From the NCBI GenBank assembly GCA_049424465.1, contig JBMSSR010000116.1, positions 1 through 9,267 of the forward strand: a stretch of DNA of 9,267 nucleotides. The letters run 5' to 3'. This DNA is from UBA668 sp049424465. Its GTDB lineage: Bacteria; Actinomycetota; Acidimicrobiia; Acidimicrobiales; Ilumatobacteraceae. Shown here in pieces: positions 1 to 5,695 of this stretch. The notes beneath the pieces were generated by a model. That model was given only the letters and a program-made list of their open reading frames with translations, ran no database searches and was not told where the DNA came from. The position numbers and the translations under genes are program-made. Numbering within the stretch: the first letter of the stretch is position 1; each line of letters starts with the position of its first letter.

Positions 1-150
1 GCCCCGCCCTCACACCGGACGATGTCGTCCCCCGGGAGTCGGAGACGCATGTGCCATCGTCATGGTGCGCCCCGACAACGGGTGCGGTGAAGTGCCGATC
101 GGGGCGGGGGCGCTGTCGTTCGGCACCTTCCCGCAGAGCGCGCGACTCGG

Positions 151-156
151 TGCAAT
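151..156 (+). promoter_or_regulatory. Candidate -10 element (TGCAAT) for the GH130 gene
   Basis: TGCAAT is followed by seven bases (GGCACGT) and then ATG at 164. This is the same geometry as TACCGT before the ATG at 7774 and TACCCT before the ATG at 5421: the last T lies eight bases before the A of the start codon. That would place transcription initiation at the start codon, giving a leaderless mRNA. The usual A in the second position of TANNNT is missing and no -35 box is visible, so support is moderate at best. Confidence 0.3.
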
Positions 157-163
157 GGCACGT

Positions 164-1222
164 ATGGAACCAACGAGTGACCAGCCCATGACCGAGACGC
201 CACTGCCGGAGGAGTTGCTGCCGGGCAACGGCTCCACTGCGGCCGACGTGCAACAGCTCATCGAGCGCGTGAGCGCCCGCCGTCATGATTCGCGGGAGCT
301 GTTCCGACGTTTCGAGGACAACCCGATCCTCACCGCGTGCGACTGGCCCGACATGGTGAACGCGGTCTTCAACCCTGCGGCGGTGATGTTCGGTGGCGAG
401 ACGCTGCTGCTGGTCCGTGTCGAGGACCGCAGCGGCCTGTCGCGGCTCACTGTCGCCCGCAGCAAGAACGGCTACACCGACTGGACGGTCGACTCGCACC
501 GCACCATGGCGCCGAACCTCGCCTCGTGGGCGGAGCACTGGGGGATCGAGGACCCGCGCATCACCGAGATCGAGGGTCGGTACTACATCGTGTACACCGG
601 CTTCTCGATGGCCGGTCCGCTCGTGTGCCTCGCCGTCACCGACGACTTCGTCAACTTCGAACGACTCGGCGTCACGCAGGTACCCGACGACAAGGACGCC
701 GCATTGTTCCCGCGTCGGATCAACGGTCAGTGGGCGATGCTGCACCGCCCGATCTCGTCGACGGGTCGGGTCGAGGCGCACATCTGGCTGTCCTGGAGTC
801 CCGACCTGCTGCACTGGGGCAGTCCGGCACCGGTGATCGAGGCGCGCAAGGGTGGCTGGTGGGACGCCGCCAAGGTGGGGCTGGGCCCGCCGCCGCTCGA
901 GACCGAGGCGGGGTGGTTGGTCATGTACCACGGCGTGCGCACGACGGCGTCGGGCTCGTTGTACCGGCTCGGCCTGGCGCTGCTGGACCGCAACCACCCC
1001 GAGCGGGTCATCGCTCGCGGCAACGAGTGGATCTTCGGTCCTGCAGCACCGTACGAGACGGCCGGCGACGTACCAGACGTCGTGTTCCCGTGCGGCTGGA
1101 TCCTGGACGACGACGGCGAGACCATCCGGATGTACTACGGCGCTGCCGACAGCTGCGTCGCCCTCGCGACTGGCCGCCTCTCGGAACTGCTCACGCACCT
1201 GTTCCTGCACCCGATGACCTGA
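164..1222 (+). CDS. GH130-family glycoside phosphorylase/hydrolase
   Basis: This is a five-bladed beta-propeller enzyme of glycoside hydrolase family 130. Characterised members phosphorolyse or hydrolyse beta-linked mannosides (beta-1,4 or beta-1,2), usually in the cytoplasm. Counting from ATG 164 (352 residues), family landmarks appear in order: RFEDNPILT (49-57), a DWP...NAVFNPAAV block (60-74), GGETLLLVRVEDR (77-89), GIEDPR (127-132) whose Asp130 fits the family's catalytic acid, KDAALFPRR (177-185), MLHRP (192-196), WWDAAKVG...YHGV (232-258) and VVFPCGW...YYGAADS (306-330). There is no signal peptide or membrane segment. The frame is open back to ATG 62, but third positions just before 164 are not GC-biased and no ribosome binding site is seen; ATG 155 and 188 are alternatives. 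It heads a cassette with a GT4 glycosyltransferase and a six-hairpin protein. The GH130 subfamily, and therefore phosphorylase versus hydrolase, is not settled. Confidence 0.88.
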   Translation: MEPTSDQPMTETPLPEELLPGNGSTAADVQQLIERVSARRHDSRELFRRFEDNPILTACDWPDMVNAVFNPAAVMFGGETLLLVRVEDRSGLSRLTVARSKNGYTDWTVDSHRTMAPNLASWAEHWGIEDPRITEIEGRYYIVYTGFSMAGPLVCLAVTDDFVNFERLGVTQVPDDKDAALFPRRINGQWAMLHRPISSTGRVEAHIWLSWSPDLLHWGSPAPVIEARKGGWWDAAKVGLGPPPLETEAGWLVMYHGVRTTASGSLYRLGLALLDRNHPERVIARGNEWIFGPAAPYETAGDVPDVVFPCGWILDDDGETIRMYYGAADSCVALATGRLSELLTHLFLHPMT

Positions 1223-1253
1223 TGTGACGGACGGCCGTGTGCCATCACCCGCT

Positions 1254-1288
1254 GCCGCGCACCGTCGGGTCGGGCCGTCTTGCGCGGC
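1254..1288 (+). terminator. Possible stem-loop after the GH130 gene
   Basis: GCCGCGCA (1254-1261) and TGCGCGGC (1281-1288) form a perfect 8-bp inverted repeat around a 19-base loop, 31 bases after the GH130 stop codon. There is no T-tract. It could be a weak GC-type terminator or attenuator between GH130 and the glycosyltransferase. In DNA this GC-rich an 8-bp repeat could also arise by chance. Confidence 0.25.
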
Positions 1289-1344
1289 CTGAGGGTGCAG
1301 CGGACGGCGACGTTCGGTTCTTACCGACACGGCACCGCCGTCGT

Positions 1345-1350
1345 TGTGAT
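1345..1350 (+). promoter_or_regulatory. Weak -10 candidate (TGTGAT) before the GT4 gene
   Basis: TGTGAT ends six bases before ATG 1357, a spacing close to the leaderless arrangement elsewhere in the window. The second-position A of TANNNT is absent and there is no -35 match. It is listed because the 134-base gap after GH130 and the hairpin in it suggest that the GT4 and six-hairpin genes may have their own promoter. Confidence 0.2.
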
Positions 1351-1356
1351 GGTGAC

Positions 1357-2610
1357 ATGGACCCCACTGCACTCCCGACGTCGCAGCTCGCCCATCCGCC
1401 GAGCCGATCGACCATGACCCTCCGTCCGTCGACCCCTGTGTCACCTCGCTCGGGAATGCGGTCACTCGCACACATGGGGACCTTCCCGCCGACGCAGTGC
1501 GGACTCGCCACCTTCGGCGCGGCCCTCGTCACCGCACTGGCCGAGGTCTCGCCGTCGACCAGCGTCGGCGTGATCGACGTCGTCGAGTCCGCCGACTGGG
1601 CCCGGCGACGCGACCCGCGGGTCGGTGCCGAGCTCGTCCACGGCGCGACATCCTCGGTCCCCGATGTGGTTGCGTTCGCGAACCAGCACGATGCACTGAT
1701 CGTCGAGCACGAGTTCGGCATTTACGGGGGGCCGGACGGAGAGCACGTCCTCGACGTGATCGCAGGGGTCTCGCGGCCGGTCGTCACCGTGCTGCACACC
1801 GTCCTCGGCGAGCCGACCCCGCACCAGCGCACGATCGTCGAGCAGCTCGCCGTGATGAGCGATGCCGTCGTCGTGATGAGCGGCGCGGCGAACGTCCGCC
1901 TGCTCAGCGCCTACGCAGTCGACCCGGCGACGGTGCACGTCGTGCCGCACGGTGCCCACCCCAATACACCGCGCCTGGGCGAGCGTCGTCGGGGCGAACG
2001 ACCGACGGTCCTGACGTGGGGCCTGCTCGGGCCCGGCAAGGGCATCGAGGTCGGCATCGACGCGATGGCCGAGTTGCGCGACCTGATCCCCTCGCCTCGA
2101 TACGTCGTCGCAGGGGAGACACACCCGAAGGTGCTGGCGACATCTGGCGAGTCATATCGCGAGTCGCTCCGACACCGGTCGATCGCCCGCGGCGTCGACG
2201 ACATCGTCGAGTTCGATGCGTCGTACCGTGACGTCACGAGCCTCAACCGTCTCGTGCGCAGCGCTGACGTGGTGCTGCTGCCGTACGAGACCCGCGAGCA
2301 GGTCACGTCCGGCGTGCTGATCGAGGCCGTGGCGTCCGAACGGCCGGTGGTGGCCACCGACTTCCCGCATGCCCGCGAACTGCTGGCAGGGGGCGCTGGC
2401 CTCGTCGTGCCGCACGCTGACGCTGGTGCGGTGGCACGTGCGCTGCGGCTCGCACTGTGCGATGCGCGGTTGGCGGCGTCGATGCGTGCCGCAGCGCGCC
2501 GGGCCGCCGCCGGTGCGCTGTGGCCTGCCGTGGCGCGGCGGTACCTCGACATCGCCGCACAGTGCGCGTTCCACCGCAGTGAGGTCGAGCAGGCCGGGCG
2601 GGTCGCGTGA
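1357..2610 (+). CDS. GT4-family glycosyltransferase
   Basis: This is a retaining GT-B fold glycosyltransferase of family 4, which transfers a sugar from a nucleotide-sugar donor; donor and acceptor are unknown. Counting from ATG 1357 (417 residues), the N-terminal acceptor domain opens with FPPTQCGLATF (43-53), typical of a GT4 branch, then EHEFGIYGG (117-125). The C-terminal donor domain has VPHG (196-199), the loop TWGLLGPGKGIE (220-231), VAGETHP (251-257) and SGVLIEAVASERPVVAT. The classical E-x7-E motif reads Q315-x7-E323, so the first Glu is replaced by Gln. No membrane helix is seen. The start is uncertain: the frame is open to GTG 1237, while the conserved part begins near ATG 1456. 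ATG 1357 was chosen because of a -10-like hexamer just upstream, with ATG 1414 next best; residues before about 36 are Ser/Thr/Pro-rich and unconserved. The stop overlaps the next start, implying translational coupling. Confidence 0.88.
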   Translation: MDPTALPTSQLAHPPSRSTMTLRPSTPVSPRSGMRSLAHMGTFPPTQCGLATFGAALVTALAEVSPSTSVGVIDVVESADWARRRDPRVGAELVHGATSSVPDVVAFANQHDALIVEHEFGIYGGPDGEHVLDVIAGVSRPVVTVLHTVLGEPTPHQRTIVEQLAVMSDAVVVMSGAANVRLLSAYAVDPATVHVVPHGAHPNTPRLGERRRGERPTVLTWGLLGPGKGIEVGIDAMAELRDLIPSPRYVVAGETHPKVLATSGESYRESLRHRSIARGVDDIVEFDASYRDVTSLNRLVRSADVVLLPYETREQVTSGVLIEAVASERPVVATDFPHARELLAGGAGLVVPHADAGAVARALRLALCDARLAASMRAAARRAAAGALWPAVARRYLDIAAQCAFHRSEVEQAGRVA

Positions 2611-3677
2611 ACCCGGCCGTCACCACCCACCTCGAGCCCGTCACGGTCTCCGTACGGCCGCACCTCCGTCACCTGTGGCGGCTCAGCACTCCGCTCGGGC
2701 TCTACGAGCACTGCGACCGGACGAACCCGCGGGTGGAGCATGGCTACTGCACGGATGACTCGGCGCGCCTGCTCGTCCTCGCGGCCCGTGAACCGGGCGA
2801 TGCGTTCGTCGAGACGCTGGCCGAGCGCGCCGTCCGGTTCCTCGAGCATGCGCACCGTGGCCGGGGCCGCTTCGCGAACCGGCGTGACACGAACGGCGTG
2901 TGGCTCGACAACGGCTGCGATGACGACGCGTGCGGGCGTGCGCTGTGGGGGCTGGGCGAAGCAGCATCGTCGTCGCTGCCCGAGGACGTACGTGCTCGCG
3001 CCGTGCGCCTGTTCGACCATGCCGCCGAGTTCCGCTCCCGGCACCTGCGCAGTACTGCGTTCGCGGTCCTCGGCGCGGCGCGAGTGCTCGCAGCGGTGCC
3101 CGAGTCGTTCACGGCGCGCGCCGTGCTGACCGACGCAGCGCGCCGGTGGGCGGAGTCGCCGACGAACGGCAATGGCTCGGGGCGTCGTCGGCGCTGGCCG
3201 TGGCCAGAGGAACGGCTCACCTACGGCAACGCGGTGATCCCCGAGATGCTCCTCGTCGCCGGAGCGGCGACTGGTGATCGACGGATGTACGCCGCAGGCA
3301 TCGAGCTGTTGCGCTGGCTCGTCGACACCGAGACCGGCCGGTCGGGGTGGCTGAGCGTCACGCCGGCTGGTGGCTGGGCGCCGGGCGAGCCCCGGCCGGG
3401 CTTCGACCAGCAGCCGATCGAGGTGGCGGCCCTCGCCGACGCGGCTGCGACCGCGGCGCGACTCGACGGTGCAACGGCGTGGCGCGACGTCGTCGACCTC
3501 AGTGCGAGGTGGTTCCTCGGCCACAACGATGTCGGTGCACCGATGGTCGACTGGGCGACGGGCGGCGGCTTCGACGGGTTGACGCCGACGGGCCCCAACC
3601 TGAACGAGGGGGCGGAGTCGACCATGGCCGCCATCACGACGATGCAGCACGCGCGGCGCATGCTCCACCTGTCGTGA
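2607..3677 (+). CDS. Six-hairpin (alpha/alpha)6-barrel carbohydrate-active protein, often labelled 'glycosyltransferase'
   Basis: The predicted 356-residue protein is alpha-helical and has repeating helical-hairpin character, as in six-hairpin glycosidases. I recognise signatures of a family found beside, or fused to, GT4 transferases: YCTDDSARLL (47-56), the acidic cluster DNGCDDDACGRALWGLG (101-117), WPWPEERLTYGNAVIPE (197-213), FDQQPIEVAALADA (266-279) and NEGAESTMAAITTM (333-346). The invariant Asp/Glu residues in these blocks suggest a sugar-binding or catalytic cleft, but I know of no assigned reaction. The GTG start at 2607 overlaps the GT4 stop as GTGA, so the two proteins are probably made from one message in similar amounts. 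Databases often call such proteins glycosyltransferases because of the fused homologues; this one has no Rossmann-type donor domain. A soluble cytoplasmic location is inferred from the absence of a signal peptide. Confidence 0.85.
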   Translation: MNPAVTTHLEPVTVSVRPHLRHLWRLSTPLGLYEHCDRTNPRVEHGYCTDDSARLLVLAAREPGDAFVETLAERAVRFLEHAHRGRGRFANRRDTNGVWLDNGCDDDACGRALWGLGEAASSSLPEDVRARAVRLFDHAAEFRSRHLRSTAFAVLGAARVLAAVPESFTARAVLTDAARRWAESPTNGNGSGRRRRWPWPEERLTYGNAVIPEMLLVAGAATGDRRMYAAGIELLRWLVDTETGRSGWLSVTPAGGWAPGEPRPGFDQQPIEVAALADAAATAARLDGATAWRDVVDLSARWFLGHNDVGAPMVDWATGGGFDGLTPTGPNLNEGAESTMAAITTMQHARRMLHLS

Positions 3678-3688
3678 CCGTGCCTCGC

Positions 3689-3694
3689 TAGCCT
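3689..3694 (+). promoter_or_regulatory. -10 element (TAGCCT) for the acyl-CoA synthetase gene
   Basis: TAGCCT matches the actinobacterial TANNNT consensus and lies 12 bases after the stop of the preceding gene. With the spacing seen elsewhere here, transcription would begin at about 3701-3702, directly before a perfect hairpin. No -35 box is recognisable, as is common in this group. Confidence 0.45.
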
Positions 3695-3702
3695 CCGGTC
3701 GA

Positions 3703-3723
3703 GCGCCCGAGGGGGTCGGGCGC
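3703..3723 (+). promoter_or_regulatory. Perfect 8-bp hairpin at the predicted 5' end of the acyl-CoA synthetase mRNA
   Basis: GCGCCCGA (3703-3710) and TCGGGCGC (3716-3723) pair perfectly around a GGGGG loop. The hairpin begins one or two bases after the transcription start predicted from TAGCCT and ends two bases before the ribosome binding site GGGAGG. There is no T-tract, and it lies upstream of a strong ribosome binding site, so a 5'-end stabiliser or leader structure fits better than a terminator for the upstream gene. Both remain possible. Confidence 0.45.
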
Positions 3724-3725
3724 GT

Positions 3726-3731
3726 GGGAGG
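3726..3731 (+). promoter_or_regulatory. Shine-Dalgarno site GGGAGG
   Basis: GGGAGG ends five bases before ATG 3737 and fixes that start codon. It is one of the few clear ribosome binding sites in the actinobacterial part of the window, where most genes lack one. Confidence 0.7.
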
Positions 3732-3736
3732 CGTCG

Positions 3737-5383
3737 ATGGCCGGCTGGAACTTCGCCGACGTGTACGAGGCGGTCGCGTCGCGGGTACCCGACCGACCGT
3801 GCCAGGTGCAGGGCGACCGGGTGATCTCGTGGGCCGAGTTCGACCGCCGGGCGAACGGGCTCGCGGTCGACCTGCTGTCGGCCGGACTCGGGCACCAGGC
3901 GAAGGTCGCTGCCTATCTGCACAACGGACCTGAGTACCTCGAGACCTACGTCGCCGCGTTCAAGGCGGGCCTCGCGCCGGTCAACACCAACTATCGCTAC
4001 GGGCACGACGAGATCGTCTACCTGTTCGACAACGCCGACGCCGAGGCAGTGGTGTTCCATGCGTCGTTCACCGACCTCGTCGACCGCGTGCGCCACGAGC
4101 TGCCGCGTGTGCGGCGCTGGTACTGGGTCGCCGATCGACCCGGTCCGGTCGGTGGCGGGGCACCCGCCTGGGCGGTCGACTACGAGTCGGTGGTCGACAC
4201 CGGCGCGCCGTCGGGTGTCCGGGCCCCGTGGGGGCGCAGCGGTGACGATCAGCTGCTGCTCTACACGGGCGGCACCACCGGCATGCCGAAGGGCGTGATG
4301 TGGCGCCAGGACGACCTGTTCAACGTGTTGGGCGCCGGCGGCAACGCACTGCTCGGCGTGCCGCCGGCCACCACCGTCGACGAGCTCGTGGCGCGACTCG
4401 ACCCGACGACGCCGGGGCTGGTGCTGCTGTCGGCGTGTCCCCTCATGCACGGCACCGGCCAGTTCTCGAGCTTCATCGCGATGAACATGGGCGGCTGCGT
4501 GGTCACGCTGCCGTCGCGCCACTTCGACCCGGCCGAGTTGTTGCGCGAGGTCGAGCGGCGCCGTGTCAACTCGGTGATCATCGTCGGGCAGGCGTTCGCC
4601 GGGCCGATCCTCGAGCACCTCGATGCTGCACCATCCGCGTACGACCTGTCATCGGTGCTGATGGTGTCCTCGTCGGGTGTGATGTGGAGCCAGGAGAACA
4701 AGCAGGGGCTGTTGCGCCACATTCCTCAGGCCGCGATGTTCGACTCGTTCGGGTCGTCCGAGGCAGTCGGCATGGGCGCGTCGGTCTCGACGACCGGCGG
4801 GACGACACAGACCGCGCGGTTCCAGCTCGGTCCGAGCTGCGCGGTGTTCACCGAGGACGGCCGCCGGGTCGAGCCGGGGTCGGGCGAACGCGGGCTCGTG
4901 GCAGTTGGCGGGTTCATCCCGCTCGGCTACTACAAGGACGAGCACAAGACGGCACAGACCTTCCGCATGTTCGACGGTCAGCGGTGGAGCGTGCCGGGCG
5001 ACTGGGCCGAGGTGAACGCCGATGGCACACTGCTGTTGCTCGGCCGCGGTTCCGTGTGCATCAACACGGGCGGGGAGAAGGTGTTCCCCGAGGAGGTCGA
5101 GGAGGCGCTGAAGCGCCATCCGTCGGTGCGCGATGCAGTCGCGGTCGGCCTGCCGGACGACCGCTTCGGCGAGACCATCTGCGCGGTGGTCGAGCCCGTC
5201 GACGGCGCCGTGCCCGTGCTGGACGAGCTGGTGCGCTCGGTGCGCGACCACCTTGCGGCGTACAAGGCGCCACGGCACCTCGTGGTCGTCGACACCATCG
5301 GTCGGGCGCCCAACGGCAAGGTCGACTACCGCCGGTTGCGGGGCATCGCGCACGAGCGACTGGGGCTGACCCCGCCGGCGTGA
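3737..5383 (+). CDS. Acyl-CoA synthetase (FadD-type AMP-binding enzyme)
   Basis: This enzyme activates a carboxylic acid, probably a fatty acid or a steroid/terpenoid side-chain acid, to its CoA thioester through an acyl-adenylate. The 548 residues cover the full ANL fold: ATP-binding P-loop YTGGTTGMPKG (176-186) followed by VMWRQDDLF, the actinobacterial version also seen in FadD19- and FadD17-like enzymes; DSFGSSE (336-342); the GDW (421-423) ATP-ribose motif; the hinge block GRGSVCINTGGEKVFPEEVE (437-456); and APNGKVDYR (524-532) with Lys528 as the expected adenylation lysine. All catalytic landmarks are intact. No membrane segment is present, so it is probably cytoplasmic or peripheral. 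It has its own -10 element, leader hairpin and Shine-Dalgarno site, and seems to be transcribed apart from the sugar cassette. Chain length or ring substrate cannot be told, so no gene symbol is given. Confidence 0.93.
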   Translation: MAGWNFADVYEAVASRVPDRPCQVQGDRVISWAEFDRRANGLAVDLLSAGLGHQAKVAAYLHNGPEYLETYVAAFKAGLAPVNTNYRYGHDEIVYLFDNADAEAVVFHASFTDLVDRVRHELPRVRRWYWVADRPGPVGGGAPAWAVDYESVVDTGAPSGVRAPWGRSGDDQLLLYTGGTTGMPKGVMWRQDDLFNVLGAGGNALLGVPPATTVDELVARLDPTTPGLVLLSACPLMHGTGQFSSFIAMNMGGCVVTLPSRHFDPAELLREVERRRVNSVIIVGQAFAGPILEHLDAAPSAYDLSSVLMVSSSGVMWSQENKQGLLRHIPQAAMFDSFGSSEAVGMGASVSTTGGTTQTARFQLGPSCAVFTEDGRRVEPGSGERGLVAVGGFIPLGYYKDEHKTAQTFRMFDGQRWSVPGDWAEVNADGTLLLLGRGSVCINTGGEKVFPEEVEEALKRHPSVRDAVAVGLPDDRFGETICAVVEPVDGAVPVLDELVRSVRDHLAAYKAPRHLVVVDTIGRAPNGKVDYRRLRGIAHERLGLTPPA

Positions 5384-5406
5384 GCGGGCTGAGTCCTCGT
5401 TCTCTG

Positions 5407-5422
5407 ATACCCTAGGGGGTAT
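5407..5422 (+). promoter_or_regulatory. CsoR/RcnR-type metal-repressor operator (palindrome)
   Basis: ATACCC (5407-5412), TAGG, GGGTAT (5417-5422) is a perfect 6+6 inverted repeat with an internal G tract. This is the layout of operators bound by the CsoR/RcnR/FrmR/CstR family of four-helix repressors, which sense Cu(I), Ni/Co, formaldehyde or persulfide. The site covers the -10 element, the predicted transcription start and the first two bases of the ATG, so a bound repressor would block transcription directly. No csoR-like gene lies in the window, so the regulator is inferred. It is the only such palindrome I found outside coding sequence. Confidence 0.6.
5408..5413 (+). promoter_or_regulatory. 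-10 element (TACCCT) for the cysteine-rich protein gene
   Basis: TACCCT matches TANNNT. Its last T is eight bases before the A of ATG 5421, placing the transcription start at the start codon. The element lies inside the palindromic operator. The only purine-rich run upstream, AGGGGG, touches the ATG and is too close to act as a ribosome binding site, which supports leaderless translation. Confidence 0.5.
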
Positions 5423-5642
5423 GTGTCGACGTGTGATGTGCAAGCAGTGTGGGAAGCCGAGCTGGGCCGGGTGCGGCGCCCACGTCGAGCAGGTGCTCGG
5501 CGATGTGCCGAAGAACGAGCGCTGTCGCTGTGGCGGTTCGTCCAAGCCCGCTGGCTCGTTCAGGACAACGCCAGCGCGCGGTGCTGTGCCGAGCGAGGCC
5601 ACGGGCGCGCTGGGCAGGCTCGCGTCCTGGCTGCGCAAGTAA
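5421..5642 (+). CDS. Small cysteine-rich protein with CxxC and CxC motifs
   Basis: The 73-residue product has Cys at positions 2, 7, 10, 18, 35 and 37 and His21, all in its first half, including CKQCGKPSWAGCGAH (7-21) and CRCG (35-38). The core looks like a small conserved bacterial family of unknown function with a TWAGCGxHVxxVLxxVP-type centre. A CxxC plus C/H plus CxC set is suited to binding Zn or Cu, or to thiol redox chemistry. The C-terminal half is Ser/Ala/Pro-rich and probably disordered. There is no signal peptide, so it should be cytosolic. ATG 5421 is the natural start for a leaderless message; ATG 5436 is an internal alternative that would lose only Cys2. Expression is probably controlled by the palindrome overlapping its start. 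It could be a metal buffer, a copper chaperone-like protein or a zinc-ribbon adaptor. The call as a gene is fairly firm; the role is inference. Confidence 0.72.
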   Translation: MCRRVMCKQCGKPSWAGCGAHVEQVLGDVPKNERCRCGGSSKPAGSFRTTPARGAVPSEATGALGRLASWLRK

Positions 5643-5650
5643 TCAGACCC

Positions 5651-5679
5651 GACGACGGTCGGAGTGCCGACTCGTCGTC
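5651..5679. terminator. Bidirectional terminator hairpin between convergent genes
   Basis: GACGACG (5651-5657) pairs with CGTCGTC (5673-5679), and GTCGG (5658-5662) pairs with CCGAC (5667-5671), leaving a single bulged T at 5672 and an AGTG loop. The 12-bp stem sits in the 53-base gap between the stop of the cysteine-rich gene and the stop of the opposing GGDEF-EAL gene. There is no T-tract, as in many high-GC actinobacterial terminators. Position and stability support a terminator shared by both strands. Confidence 0.6.
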
Positions 5680-5695
5680 GCGAACGATGGGTTCG

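Noticed and set aside
62..163. Upstream extension of the GH130 frame to ATG 62
   Set aside because: GGAG is 17 bases away from that ATG, the extra residues match nothing, and the bases just before 164 lose the GC-rich third position. It cannot be fully excluded.
1230..1279. GACGGCC / GGCCGTC inverted repeat after the GH130 gene
   Set aside because: It is only 7 bp with a loop of more than 35 bases and competes with the better 8-bp stem at 1254-1288. Chance is likely at this GC content.
1237..1356. GTG 1237 as the start of the GT4 protein
   Set aside because: The extra 40 residues are Arg/His-rich and unlike a GT4 N-terminus, and they cover a hairpin and a -10-like element, so the stretch looks intergenic.
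1911..3668. Long open frame on the minus strand (about 585 codons) opposite the GT4 and six-hairpin genes
   Set aside because: It is Arg/Ala/His-rich, matches no family, spans two well-supported plus-strand genes and is what very high GC produces by lack of stop codons.
3783..3790. GGGTACCC palindrome as a second CsoR-type operator
   Set aside because: It lies inside the acyl-CoA synthetase coding sequence (Arg-Val-Pro codons), lacks the spaced arm layout and is not near a promoter.
3221..4618. Long minus-strand open frame opposite the six-hairpin and acyl-CoA synthetase genes
   Set aside because: Composition is typical of an antisense frame, with no recognisable domain, while both plus-strand genes carry complete family motifs.
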